NCBI GenBank assembly: GCA_018241725.1
Contig: JAFEDI010000138.1
Coordinates: 174,706-238,705, forward strand
Direction: 5' to 3'
Length of the DNA: 64,000 bases
DNA from: Pseudomonadota bacterium
Lineage (GTDB): Bacteria > Pseudomonadota > Gammaproteobacteria > Burkholderiales > Rhodocyclaceae
Shown here: piece after piece, positions 18,354-27,800 of the stretch
How the letters are laid out: every line of letters starts with the position of its first letter
Position numbering within the stretch: position 1 is the stretch's first letter
Notes under the pieces: model-generated
Seen by the model: only the letters and a program-made list of their open reading frames with translations
What the model was told of the DNA's origin: nothing
The model's database searches: none
Made by a program: the position numbers and the translations under genes

Positions 18354-21300
18354 ATGTCGCGTTTCTTCATCAGCCGTCCGATCTTCGCATCGGTCATCTC
18401 GATCGTCATCGTGATCGCCGGCCTCATGGCCTCGCTCACGCTGCCGGTCGCCCAGTACCCGGAGATCACACCGCCGACGGTGATCATCTCCGCCACCTTC
18501 CCCGGCGCCAACGCCGAGACCCTGTCGCGCACCGTCGCCGCCCCGATCGAGGAGCAGCTGTCGGGTGTCGAAGGCCTGCTGTACTACAACTCCCAGAGCA
18601 CCTCGAACGGCACGGTCAGCATCACCGCCACCTTCGAGGTCGGAACCAACCCGGACACCGCGCTGATCGCGGTCAATAACCGCGTCAAGGTGGCCGAGCC
18701 GCGCCTGCCGGACGACGTGCGGCGCACCGGCGTGCTGGTGCAGAAGCGCTCCAACAACATCCTGATGTTTGCGGCCCTGCGCTCTCCCGACAACAGCTAC
18801 GACGCCCTGTATCTGGCCAACTACGTCGCCATCAACGTCATCGAGGAAATCCGCCGCATCCCCGGCGTCGGCGACGCCCAGCAGTTCGACCCGCTGTACG
18901 CGATGCGGGTGTGGCTGAAGCCCGACGTGATGGCCAAGCTCGGCGTCACCACCACCGACGTGGCCAACGCGATCAAGGTGCAGAACACCCAGAACGCAGC
19001 CGGCAAGATCGGCGCCGAACCGGTGGTAAACGGCCAGCAATTGACCTACACCGTATCCGCCAAGGGCCGCCTGCTGACGCCCGAGGAGTTCGGCAATATC
19101 GTGCTCAGCGCCAGCGGCCCCAATGGCACGGTACGCTTGAAGGACGTCGCACGCCTCGAACTGGGTGCCGACAACTACGACCGCAATGCCAAGGTGAATG
19201 GCGCACCGGTATCCGGCATGGGCATCTACCTGCAATCCGGCGCCAACGCGCTGGAAACGGCCAAGGCCGTGCGGGCACGCCTGGACGAGATGCAGAAGCG
19301 CTTCCCCAAGGGCGTCGAGTATTTCGTGCCCTATGACACCACCCGCTTCATCCAGGAATCCGCCAAGGAGGTGGTGCACACCCTGATCGAAGCCGCCATC
19401 CTGGTGATCGGCGTGGTCTACCTGTTCCTGCAGAACTGGCGCGCCACCTTGATCCCGATCGTGGCGGTGCCGGTGTCGCTGATCGGCACCTTCGCCGGCA
19501 TGTGGCTGTTCGGTTTCTCCATCAACACCCTGACGCTCTTTGCGCTGGTGCTGGCCATCGGCATCGTCGTGGACGATGCGATCGTCGTGCTGGAGAACGT
19601 CGAGCGCCTGATGAGCGAGCAGAAGCTCGCACCGAAGGATGCCGCCATCGAGGCGATGCGCGAGGTGTCCGGTGCGGTGGTGGCCATCGTGCTGGTGCTG
19701 TGCGCAGTGTTCATCCCGGTGGCCTTCCTTGGCGGCATCGCCGGCAAGCTCTACCAGCAGTTCGCGGTGACCGTCGCAGTCGCGGTGGTGATCTCGGGCA
19801 TCGTCGCACTGACCCTCACGCCGGCCTTGTGTGCGCTGCTGCTCAAGCCGACCCACGAGGAGAAGCCGCTGTTCCGCCCCTTCAACCGGCTGTTCGAGCG
19901 TTTCACCCGCAGCTACACCAACACTGTCGGCCTGACCCTGCGCCATGGCGTCATTGGTGCCCTGGTGTTCGGCCTGACCATTCTGGCCGCCGCCGGCCTG
20001 CTGCGCACCGTACCGGGCAGCTTCGTGCCGGCCGAGGACCAGGGCTATCTGTTCGGCTTCGTGACGCTGACCGACGGCGCCTCGGCGCAGCGCACCGGCG
20101 TGACCGCCGAACAGATGCGCCAGCGCATCATGTCCGACGACATCGAGAACATCTTCTTCATCAACGGGGCCGACTTCATCACGGGTAACAACCGCGCCAG
20201 CGTGGCGACGACCTTCATCGTCTTCAAGCCGTGGGACCAGCGCCAGGCAAGCACCACCGACATGGTCGGCAAGTTCATGGGCATCGGCATGAGCCTGTCC
20301 GACGGCCTGGGCCTGGTCTTCAACCCGCCGCCGATCCAGGGCCTCGGCACCGCCGGCGGCTTCGAGGTGTACGTGCAGAACCGTGCCGACGGCGACCCAC
20401 GGACGCTGGCAGCCGTCAGCGCCCAGTTTGTGGAAGCCCTCAAGAAGCGTCCCGAGCTGACCGGCATCAACACCTTCTTCCGCGTCTCCGCACCGCAGCT
20501 GTACGTGGAGGTGGACGAACCGAAGGCGTTGGCAATGGGCCTTCCGCTCGATTCCATCTATGCCACGCTGCAGGCCAGCACGGGTACCTTGTACGTCAAT
20601 GACTTCAACCGCAGCGGCAAGACCTTCAAGGTCCAGGTGTCGGCCGATGCCGCTTACCGCATGAAGCCGGACGATCTGCTCAAGCCTTATGTGCGCAGCA
20701 CGAGCGGAGCCATGGTGCCCTTGTCGGCGGTGGCCACCGTCAAGACCATCACCGGCCCCGAGATGGTGGAGCGCTTCAACGGCTTCGTCGCCGCCAAGGT
20801 GCTCGGCAACTCCGCTCCCGGCTACAGCTCCGGCGACGCCATCAAGGCGGTGGAGGAAGTGGCGCAGGCCGTCCTGCCCGAAGGCTACCGTGCGGAATGG
20901 GTCGGCCAGGCCTTCCAGGAGAAGCGCACCGGCACGGCCTCGATCATCGCCTTCGTGTTCGGCATCATCATGGTGTTCCTGATCCTCGCCGCCCAGTACG
21001 AGAAGTGGTCGCTGCCGCTGGCTGTGATCATGGCGGTGCCCTTCGCGATGTTCGGCGCGCTGATTGCAGTAATGATCCGCAACATGCCCAACGACATCTA
21101 CTTCCAGATCGGCCTGGTGGTGCTGGTCGGCCTGGCGGCCAAGAACGCGATCCTGATCGTCGAGTTCGCCGCCCAGAAGCAGGCCGAAGGCATGAAGATC
21201 GTCGATGCGGCCATCGAGGCGGCACGCCTGCGCTTCCGCCCGATCGTGATGACCTCGCTGGCCTTCGTGCTCGGCGTGCTGCCGCTGGCCATCTCCTCCG

Positions 21301-21485
21301 GGGCCGGCGCCGGCGCGCGCCGTTCGATGGGTACCGGCGTGGTCGGCGGCATGCTCGCCGCGACCTTCATCGCGACGATCTTCATTCCCCTGTTCTTCAA
21401 GTGGCTCAGCCGCGGCAAGGTCCGCCACCCAGCCGGTGACGTGCCCAAGAACCACTCCAGCCACGATGACGAGGTGAAGCCATGA
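18354..21485 (+). CDS. RND multidrug efflux pump, HAE1 family (AcrB/MexB/TtgB type)
   Basis: A 1043-residue inner-membrane proton/drug antiporter. The start MSRFFISRPIFASVISIVI is the family N-terminus. Twelve membrane helices in two blocks flank two large periplasmic loops. The proton-relay aspartates are in TM4 (LVLAIGIVVDDAIVVLENVE), and TM10 carries the conserved lysine (GLAAKNAILIVEFA). Length matches AcrB (1049). It forms a tripartite system with the adaptor before it and the channel after it; its stop overlaps the channel start by ATGA. Substrates are probably hydrophobic drugs, solvents or bile-like compounds; the exact range cannot be read from sequence. Confidence 0.96.
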   Translation: MSRFFISRPIFASVISIVIVIAGLMASLTLPVAQYPEITPPTVIISATFPGANAETLSRTVAAPIEEQLSGVEGLLYYNSQSTSNGTVSITATFEVGTNPDTALIAVNNRVKVAEPRLPDDVRRTGVLVQKRSNNILMFAALRSPDNSYDALYLANYVAINVIEEIRRIPGVGDAQQFDPLYAMRVWLKPDVMAKLGVTTTDVANAIKVQNTQNAAGKIGAEPVVNGQQLTYTVSAKGRLLTPEEFGNIVLSASGPNGTVRLKDVARLELGADNYDRNAKVNGAPVSGMGIYLQSGANALETAKAVRARLDEMQKRFPKGVEYFVPYDTTRFIQESAKEVVHTLIEAAILVIGVVYLFLQNWRATLIPIVAVPVSLIGTFAGMWLFGFSINTLTLFALVLAIGIVVDDAIVVLENVERLMSEQKLAPKDAAIEAMREVSGAVVAIVLVLCAVFIPVAFLGGIAGKLYQQFAVTVAVAVVISGIVALTLTPALCALLLKPTHEEKPLFRPFNRLFERFTRSYTNTVGLTLRHGVIGALVFGLTILAAAGLLRTVPGSFVPAEDQGYLFGFVTLTDGASAQRTGVTAEQMRQRIMSDDIENIFFINGADFITGNNRASVATTFIVFKPWDQRQASTTDMVGKFMGIGMSLSDGLGLVFNPPPIQGLGTAGGFEVYVQNRADGDPRTLAAVSAQFVEALKKRPELTGINTFFRVSAPQLYVEVDEPKALAMGLPLDSIYATLQASTGTLYVNDFNRSGKTFKVQVSADAAYRMKPDDLLKPYVRSTSGAMVPLSAVATVKTITGPEMVERFNGFVAAKVLGNSAPGYSSGDAIKAVEEVAQAVLPEGYRAEWVGQAFQEKRTGTASIIAFVFGIIMVFLILAAQYEKWSLPLAVIMAVPFAMFGALIAVMIRNMPNDIYFQIGLVVLVGLAAKNAILIVEFAAQKQAEGMKIVDAAIEAARLRFRPIVMTSLAFVLGVLPLAISSGAGAGARRSMGTGVVGGMLAATFIATIFIPLFFKWLSRGKVRHPAGDVPKNHSSHDDEVKP

Positions 21486-22888
21486 ACCGCCCCCGACTGA
21501 CCGGCCTGCCGCCCCTGCTGGCGCTGGCCCTCGCCCTCGGCGGCTGCGCCCTCGGCCCCGACTACGTGCGCCCCGACGCCGCCGTCGCGCTGCCCGAGGC
21601 CTACACCGCCGCCGCACCGCTGGCCCAGAGCCCCAGCGTGGCCAGCAACTGGTGGACCCTGTTCGGCGACAGCCAGCTCGACGAGCTGGTCAAGCAGGCC
21701 CTGGCCAGCAGCCCTGACGCCCGCCTCGCTGCCGCCCGCATCGAGGAGGCCGACGCGGTGCTGGCCCAGGTGGACGCCGCGCTGCTGCCCCAGGTGGACG
21801 GCAACGCGTCGAGCACCCGCAGCCGCACCGTACTGCCCAACACCCACCCGGCCCAGAACCTGACCCGCACGGTCAACAAGCTCGGCCTGTCCACCTCCTT
21901 CGAGCTGGACGTGTGGGGCAAGCTGCGCCGCGCCTCCGAAGCCGCCCGCGCCCAGGCCCTCGGCACGCGCTACGCCAGCGACACCGTATCGCTCAGCCTG
22001 GCCGCCTCGGTGGTGCAGGCCTACCTCAACCTGCGCGCCATCGATGCCCAGCTGCTGGTCACCCGCGACTCCCTCGCCGCCCAGCAGCGCAGCACCGAAC
22101 TCACCCGCAACCGCTTCACCGGCGGCATCGCCTCCCGCCTCGATGTCGAACAGGCCGAAGGCGCACTGGCCAGCTACACGGCCACGCTGGTGCAGCTCGA
22201 CAAGAGCCGCGCCCTCGCCGAGAACCTGCTCGGCCTGCTGGTCGGCCAACCCGGCCTGAAGGTCGCGTCCGGCGATCTGCGCAGCCTGCCGCTGCCACCG
22301 GTGCCGCCGGCCGGCCTGCCGTCGAGCCTGCTCGAAGCCCGGCCCGACGTGCAGCAGGCCGAAACCACGCTGATCGCTGCCAACGCAAAGATCGGCGTCG
22401 CCAAGGCCGCCCTGTTCCCGAGCATCACCCTCACCGGCAGCTTCGGCCGCGAAAGCTCGGACCTCTCCAAGCTGTTCGATGCGCCGGCCTCCGTGTGGTC
22501 CTTCGGTGCCGGCCTGACCCAGCCGATCTTCGAAGGTGGCCGCCTGCGCGCCCAGGTGGATCAGGTCACCGCCCAGCAGAAGCAGAGCCTCGAAAGCTAT
22601 CGCAAGGCTGTACAGACCGCCTTCCGCGAAGTGAACGACGCGCTGGTCAGCGTGCGCCAGAACGGCGAAGCCGAAGACGCCTACACCAAGGCGATGGAGG
22701 CCGCCAAGCGCGCGCTGCAACTGGCCCAGACCCGCTACGAGCACGGCTATTCGGCCTACCTCGACGTGCTGGTCGCCCAGCGCACCGCCAACGACGCCAC
22801 GCTGGCCTGGGTGCAGAACCGCCAGGCCCGCCTCAGCTCGACGGTGGACCTCTTCAAGGCCCTCGGCGGCGGCTGGAAGGCTGGCTGA
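21482..22888 (+). CDS. Outer-membrane efflux lipoprotein, NodT/OprM family
   Basis: A 468-residue outer-membrane channel protein of the TolC superfamily. The signal peptide ends in LALGGCALGPDYVRP, with a lipobox cysteine at residue 20 and the family's GPDY motif. Two repeats each supply coiled-coil helices and beta strands (NWWTLFGDSQLDELVKQAL; LEARPDVQQAETTLIAANAKIGVAKAALFPSITL as separate blocks). It ends in RLSSTVDLFKALGGGWKAG, the usual terminus. It completes the tripartite efflux operon and is followed by a strong terminator. Confidence 0.95.
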   Translation: MNRPRLTGLPPLLALALALGGCALGPDYVRPDAAVALPEAYTAAAPLAQSPSVASNWWTLFGDSQLDELVKQALASSPDARLAAARIEEADAVLAQVDAALLPQVDGNASSTRSRTVLPNTHPAQNLTRTVNKLGLSTSFELDVWGKLRRASEAARAQALGTRYASDTVSLSLAASVVQAYLNLRAIDAQLLVTRDSLAAQQRSTELTRNRFTGGIASRLDVEQAEGALASYTATLVQLDKSRALAENLLGLLVGQPGLKVASGDLRSLPLPPVPPAGLPSSLLEARPDVQQAETTLIAANAKIGVAKAALFPSITLTGSFGRESSDLSKLFDAPASVWSFGAGLTQPIFEGGRLRAQVDQVTAQQKQSLESYRKAVQTAFREVNDALVSVRQNGEAEDAYTKAMEAAKRALQLAQTRYEHGYSAYLDVLVAQRTANDATLAWVQNRQARLSSTVDLFKALGGGWKAG

Positions 22889-22914
22889 CCGCCAGCACCA
22901 AGCCGCACGACGGA

Positions 22915-22945
22915 AAGGCCAGGGCCCGCGCCCTGGCCTTTTTGT
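22915..22945 (+). terminator. Rho-independent terminator of the efflux operon
   Basis: An 11-bp perfect GC-rich stem (AAGGCCAGGGC, 22915-22925; GCCCTGGCCTT, 22930-22940) with a CCGC loop and a T-run (22939-22943), 26 bp after the channel gene. Confidence 0.9.
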
Positions 22946-23011
22946 TGGCCGACGGAGCGCATGCCAGAATGGCATCCCGCCACCGCCACCAACACCCGCT
23001 CAGCCCAGCCC

Positions 23012-23542
23012 ATGTCCGCCGACCGCCCCGCCCTCGTCCAGCTCCACACCGACATCGACACCCGCGTCGCCGGCATCCGGGCCGACCACCCCGACTGGCT
23101 GTGCGCCAAAGGCTGCGCCACCTGCTGCCGGCGCCTCGCCGACGTTCCGCAACTGACCACGGCCGAATGGACTCTGCTGCAGGAAGGCCTCGCCGCCCTG
23201 CCAGCCGAGCGCCAGCAAGGCATCACCACTGCAATCGCCGCCCTCGGCGACCACCCACCGCGCCCCGTCACCTGCCCGCTGCTCGACCCCGCCACCGACG
23301 CCTGCCTCGTCTACGCCCACCGCCCGGTGGCCTGCCGGACCTACGGCTTCTACGTGCAACGGGACAAGGGGCTGTATTGCAAGGACATCGAAACCCGCGC
23401 CACGGACGGTGCGCTCGACGACGTCGTGTGGGGCAACCACGACGCGGTGGACCGGCAACTCACCGCGTTCGGCGAGAGCCGGGGGCTGACGGAGTGGTTC
23501 AGGGAGTGGAGGGACGATTCGGACTACGACACCCCGCGCTAA
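23012..23542 (+). CDS. YkgJ-family cysteine-cluster protein
   Basis: A 176-residue protein of the YkgJ/Fliw-like zinc- or iron-chelating family (CxxxCxxCC). The diagnostic segment is CAKGCATCCRRLADVPQLT near residue 30, followed by CPLLDPATDACLVYAHRPVACRTYGFY. This distribution of eight or so cysteines fits a metal-binding domain. The start at 23012 (MSADRPALVQLH) is chosen over 22961. It follows the efflux operon but after a terminator, so it is likely separately transcribed. Function unknown. Confidence 0.85.
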   Translation: MSADRPALVQLHTDIDTRVAGIRADHPDWLCAKGCATCCRRLADVPQLTTAEWTLLQEGLAALPAERQQGITTAIAALGDHPPRPVTCPLLDPATDACLVYAHRPVACRTYGFYVQRDKGLYCKDIETRATDGALDDVVWGNHDAVDRQLTAFGESRGLTEWFREWRDDSDYDTPR

Positions 23543-24220
23543 GCCCGGCTTGATCATGAAAAACACGGCGGCACTTGGGCTCGCGACCACCGCGGAGGTA
23601 CTCGCGACCCTCCCCGGGGTACTCGCGAGCCCCTCCGAGGAGCTCGCCCTCCCCGCCGGGATGGTCCGTCCTGTATCGGAAGCTCTCGCTTGGGTGTGGG
23701 GGATAGGGCGGGTCTGTCTCCGGGCTCCTCGGGACCCTCTCCCGGACAGTTGGCCCCTATCCCGGTGGGCCTCGCAAGCAGCTTTCGGATAGGGTGGGAG
23801 TATCGGCGGGACAGGGGCGGTCTGTCCCGGAGGTACTCGCGAGGGATTCGCGGATAGGGCAGGACACTCGCCGGGCTCCTCGCGAGGACCTTCCGGATAG
23901 TCGGGACGGCTTCGGCAGGGGTCGGATCGGCTTCCGGGGATGTCTGACGGGACGGAGTGCCTGGGCGGAGCGGCCCGGCGAAGGGCGAGCGGACGTCGCG
24001 GGGGCGCGGCAGAGTGTCGGAGTGCCGCCGGACGGCTGCGGAGAGCGAGCCGGCCGGCAGGCCGAGGGGGCAGGCTTCCAGCTTGGGCCGCCCGCGCCGA
24101 AGCCGCTCAGACCTGCCTTATTCACGGCCGAACATGCAGCCCAACGACGCGCTTGGCTGCGAAGAAGGGCCCGCGAATCGCCCTCGCCCAACACGTCCAC
24201 GCAGAGACCCATCGAAGACC
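23543..24220. other. Gene-free GC-rich tract
   Basis: About 680 bp with open frames on every strand only because GC is high; none has a ribosome-binding site together with protein-like composition. The first part (23585-23905) is built of degenerate repeat modules described separately; the rest (23905-24220) is purine-rich and without recognised elements. Confidence 0.6.
23585..23905. repeat. Degenerate interspersed repeat tract (GGTACTCGCGAG / GGATAGGG modules)
   Basis: The motif GGAGGTACTCGCGA occurs at 23594-23607 and 23829-23843, with GGGGTACTCGCGAG at 23616-23629 and CTCCTCGCGAGG near 23877. A second motif GGATAGGG occurs at 23701, 23787 and 23852, with GGATAG at 23895, and inverted as CCTATCCCGG near 23756. 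Spacing is irregular, and TCGCGA is itself palindromic. No spacer regularity suggests CRISPR. Confidence 0.6.
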
Positions 24221-24250
24221 TTGACCCCCGCCTCCGCCCGAGCCGATACT
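24221..24250 (+). promoter_or_regulatory. Promoter candidate for the structured RNA locus
   Basis: TTGACC (24221-24226), 18 bp, GATACT (24245-24250): a sigma-70-like pair with five and four matches to consensus. The start point would be near 24257, just before a GTCACC/GGTGAC hairpin (24252-24282) and the structured RNA. Confidence 0.4.
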
Positions 24251-24251
24251 G

Positions 24252-24444
24252 CACCCGTCACCCAAACAACGGTGACCGGGTGTGGAAACCCGGAACGACA
24301 TAGGCCGATACGATCAGGCCGCGCCATGCGCGGTCTTCTCATTTCGGCGCATGGCTACGCCTGTTCAATGGCGGTCCGTGCGGGGCAGCCGCGAGGCTGG
24401 CCGGTTCCTATGTCCCGGTATTTCCACCCCCGCACGGTTCCGCC
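24252..24444 (+). ncRNA. Structured RNA candidate resembling phage C4 antisense RNA
   Basis: Three stable elements in 190 bases. (1) CACCCGTCACC (24252-24262) pairs with GGTGACCGGGTG (24271-24282) with one bulge. (2) GCCATGCGC (24323-24331) pairs with GCGCATGGC (24347-24355). (3) A closing stem GGCGG-T-CCGTGCGGGG (24370-24385) pairs with CCCCGCACGG-TT-CCGCC (24428-24444), enclosing hairpin CAGCC-GCGA-GGCTG (24386-24399) and a CCGG/CCGG pairing (24401-24404, 24415-24418). The arrangement, and phrases such as GGTGACCGGGTGTGGAAACC and ACGACATAGGC, are what I remember of C4-type antisense RNAs of P1/P4-like phages and of the ash/icd-like loci that overlap them. Identity is by recall, not by search. 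Confidence 0.5.
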
Positions 24445-24501
24445 GCCCACCGTGGAAAGTGGGTCGCGGAGATGCAGACCGCTGACATAGGAGCCACCAC
24501 C

Positions 24502-24618
24502 ATGCACCACTTCACACCGGACCGAGTTGTCCGGGCCACGTCTCATTGCGCCTGCCAACCTGCCATTGCCGTCCTGGCAGCACCTCGTCCGGCCATCCGC
24601 GGAAGGAGTGCCGCATGA
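24502..24618 (+). CDS. 38-residue leader ORF, translationally coupled
   Basis: An ATG at 24502 preceded at 8 bp by AGGAG (24489-24493) opens a 38-codon frame (MHHFTPDRVVRATSHCACQP...) whose TGA overlaps the ATG of the next small gene as ATGA. The good ribosome-binding site and the overlap argue for translation. Composition is unremarkable and no homologue is recognised. It may exist only to couple translation of the following gene downstream of the structured RNA. Confidence 0.45.
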   Translation: MHHFTPDRVVRATSHCACQPAIAVLAAPRPAIRGRSAA

Positions 24619-24881
24619 GCACCCCGATGCGTTTTCCCGCCACAACCGATCCGCTCTATCTGCTCAACGACGATGTCGGCGCCATGGCCCTCATCGACCA
24701 GCTCTCCGCCCGGCAGATGCAGCTCCAGGCGCTGCTTGCCCGAACCTTCGGTGACTCGGGCGACGCCTTCCGCCGCCTGAATCCCACCCTGCAGGACAAT
24801 TACCTGTGGGCCTGCTTCATGATCGCCGAGGAGATGCGGGGGCTGTCCGAGGCGCTACGGGCACGGAGGCACGGGGCATAG
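24615..24881 (+). CDS. Small helical protein downstream of the C4-like RNA
   Basis: An 88-residue acidic protein (MSTPMRFPATTDPLYLLNDD...). It begins with a proline-containing TTDPLYLLNDDVGAMALIDQL segment followed by helices and ends in DNYLWACFMIAEEMRGLSEAL. The layout recalls small DUF3077/DUF6124-like proteins (TxPLF...A...L, then an IAxEMRxL helix) that are found beside similar RNA loci in Pseudomonas, but similarity is weak. AAGGAG at 24603-24608 precedes the ATG at 24615. It is convergent with the large hybrid kinase gene (16-bp gap). Function unknown. Confidence 0.6.
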   Translation: MSTPMRFPATTDPLYLLNDDVGAMALIDQLSARQMQLQALLARTFGDSGDAFRRLNPTLQDNYLWACFMIAEEMRGLSEALRARRHGA

Positions 24882-24897
24882 GGAGCCCCGCCTGGCC

Positions 24898-27800
24898 TCA
24901 GGCGTAGGCGCGCAGCCGCGCTGCCGCCTCGGCAAAGCGCAGGCTGTCGATGAGCTGGCCGAGCGCATCGACTTCGTCGGCGCCGACGCGCGTGGCGAGG
25001 GCGGAGCGGAGGCCATCGAAGATCCGCAGGGCATCCACATCCTGCTCAGCCAGGGCGGTGAGCAGGGCCTGCAGTGCGTCGGGGTCCAGCCCGGCGGGGC
25101 GCCGCTTCTCCGCCTCGCCGACAAGCTCCGCCGGGGCATCCAGCAGCGGCGCCAGATCCGCCTGCAGCCGGGCCATCTCGCTCTCCAATGCGTCGAGCAG
25201 GGGCGCCGGGTCCGCAGGGGACGCTGCTCTGAAGAGGGATTCCAGCTGCCCGGCCAGTCCGGACACCGCCTTGGCCGCCATGTTGCCGGCCAGGCCCTTC
25301 AGCTTGTGCGCCCGCTGGGCCGCCGCCTCCCGGTCGCCGTGGGCCAGATCGGCGCGCAGCCGGGCGACAACGTCGGAAAACTCATCGCGCAGGCCGCGCA
25401 AGGCCCACAGGAACAAGTCGCGATCGTCGAGGAAGCGGCCTCTGGCCTCCACGTCGTCGATACCGGGAATGACCGGGAAGGCGTCACAGGGCACCAGCGC
25501 AGCCGGCGGCGCGGCGATGGCGGCCGGGGCCGGTCGCTCCCGGCGGACCTTGTCGCCCACGTGGCGCAGGATCGCCGCGACCATCGCGTCCAGCTCGAAA
25601 GGCTTGGTCAGGAAACCCGACATCCCGGCCGCAAAGGCGCGCTCGCGCTGACTGGGCAACACGCCGGCGGTCAGCGCGATGACCGGCAGCTCGGTCAAGC
25701 CGAGGTCGCTACGGATCCGCCGCGTCGCCTCCAAGCCGTCCATGACGGGCATCTGCACGTCCATCAGGACCAGATCGAAGGCGGCCGGCTCGACGCCCAG
25801 CAGGGCGACGGCGGCCTCGCCGTTGTCCATCACCTCCACCGTGGCGCCCTCGAACTCCAGCAGGCGGCGGGCCACGTCCTGGTTCACCGTGCTGTCGTCC
25901 ACCACCAGCACGCGCAGGCCACCCAGCCGCGCATGGGCCGGGCCGCTCGGGCCGGGCTCTTCCAGCACGTCGGCCATTTCGGCGATGTCGAAGGGGAGCT
26001 CGAACCAGAACTCGCTGCCCTCCCCCGGCTGGCTGTGCACCCCGATCTGGCCGCCCATCAACCCCACCAGCTGGCGGCAGATCGCCAGCCCCAGGCCGGT
26101 GCCGCCAAACTGCCGGCTGGTGGACGCATCGGCCTGCATAAAGGCGTCGAACAGGCGCGCAATCTTGTCGGCGGGAATGCCGATGCCTGTATCGCGCACC
26201 GTGAAGCGCAGGCGGACATGCCCGGCGTCCCGGCTGATGACGCCAACCGCCAGCACGACCTCGCCGACGGCCGTGAACTTGATCGCGTTGCCGGCCAGGT
26301 TGTGCAGGATCTGCGACAGGCGCTGGGCATCGCCGACCAGCGCATGCACATCGGCCGGCAGCGGCGCCAGACGCAGAGTCAACCGCTTGCCAGTCGCCGA
26401 GGCGGTGAACACGTCCACCACGTGGCTCATTACATTGGCCAGCACGAAGGGCTCCGGCGCCAGTTCGAAATGGCCGGCCTCGATCTTGGAGAAATCCAGG
26501 ATGTCGTTGATCACGGCTACCAGGCCGCGGCTGGCGGTCTGGACAGTGCTCACCAGATGGCGCTGCTCGGCGTCGAGCCGCCCCCGGGCCAGCACCTGCA
26601 CCGTGCCGACGATGGCGTTGAGAGGGGTACGGATCTCGTGGCTCATGTTGGCGAGGAAGTCGCTCTTCGCCCTGTTGGCGCTCTCGGCCTGCTGCCGCGC
26701 CTCCTGCAGGCCCCGCTCGGCTTCCCGGTGCTCGCTGATGTCGGTATAGGTCAGCAGCGTCCACCCGTTGGGCAGCGGCGTCCCCTCGATCTTCAGCGAC
26801 ACGCCGTTGAACTGGGTCCGCTCGAAGACCACCGGCTGCGCATCCTCCATGGCCTTCACGAAGCCCGCCAGCACCTGCTCCCCATCCGCCTCCCCGTGGT
26901 CGCCGCGGGCCACGTTGAACCGCACGAAATCGTCGAAGCGCACGCCGGCACGCCCGCACAGAGCCGGCGGATAGACCAGCAGCGACGCGAACAAGCGGTT
27001 CTGCAGGACCAGATTGCGCTGTTCGTCGTACACCACCAGACCGAAGGGCAGGCTCTCGATCACGCCCCGCAGCAGGCTGGTCTGCCGCTCCAGGCTGCGA
27101 TTGGCCTCCTCGCTCTCCAGGCCGCGCACGCGCAACTCGGCATTGGCTGCTTCCAGATCCTTCTGGACGTGCTTGAGGTCGCTCACGTCGACGAAGGTTG
27201 CCAGGAAGACGCCATCCAGCGACACGCCCGACACTTCCACGTCGCGCTCGCTGCCATCCAGGCAACGCACGCGGATCTCGAGCGGCGTGGTGGCGCGCTG
27301 CTCGGCGAGGCCCTGCTGCACGGCCGCCGCCCACCTCGCCCGCGCCCAGGCCTGGTAATCGGGATCGGGCACCGCCTGGCGCCACCAGTCGTCGAGGCTG
27401 CGCACCTGCCTCTCGGTGTAGCCGAACAGGCGCATGAACTGCTCGTTGCGCATGGTGATGCGCTGGTCCTCGATCAGACCGATGGCGATCGGGGCGCACC
27501 GGATGAAGTTGCGGAAACGGTTACGCGCGTCCTCCAGCTCCCGGGTCCGTTCGGAGACCCGCGTCTCCAGGCCTGCCGCAGCCTCACGGAGCGCCTCCCG
27601 CCGGGTCAGCAGGCTACGGGTCATCGCCTGTACCGCATCGGCCAGGTGGCGGACCTCTGTGGTGCGCGAACGCACTTCGGGCAGCAATTCCTCCTCGCCC
27701 TGCTGAACGCGCCGGGCAGAATCGGCCAGTTGCTCCAGGGGCTGGCTCAGGCGGCGGGCGAACAGGAAGACGACACCCCCCAGGCCCAGCGTTGTCAGAA

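Noticed and set aside
18222-21617. 1131-codon open frame antisense to the RND pump gene
   Set aside because: It mirrors the pump gene, is rich in His, Gly, Gln and Asp as expected from antisense GC-rich codons, and has no start signal or domain.
23585-23905. CRISPR array in the repeat tract
   Set aside because: Repeats are short, degenerate and irregularly spaced, and no cas gene is in the window.
24352-24490. Short ORF overlapping the structured RNA (icd/ash-like reading frame)
   Set aside because: A frame that reads HGYACSMAVRAGQPRGWP is open through the RNA stems, but the bases are explained by RNA pairing. I take it as a by-product of the RNA, as in similar annotated loci.
24898-25300. 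A second functional HPt domain at the end of the large hybrid kinase
   Set aside because: The helical stretch after His1129 has no histidine in an HxxKG setting, so at best it is a decayed copy.
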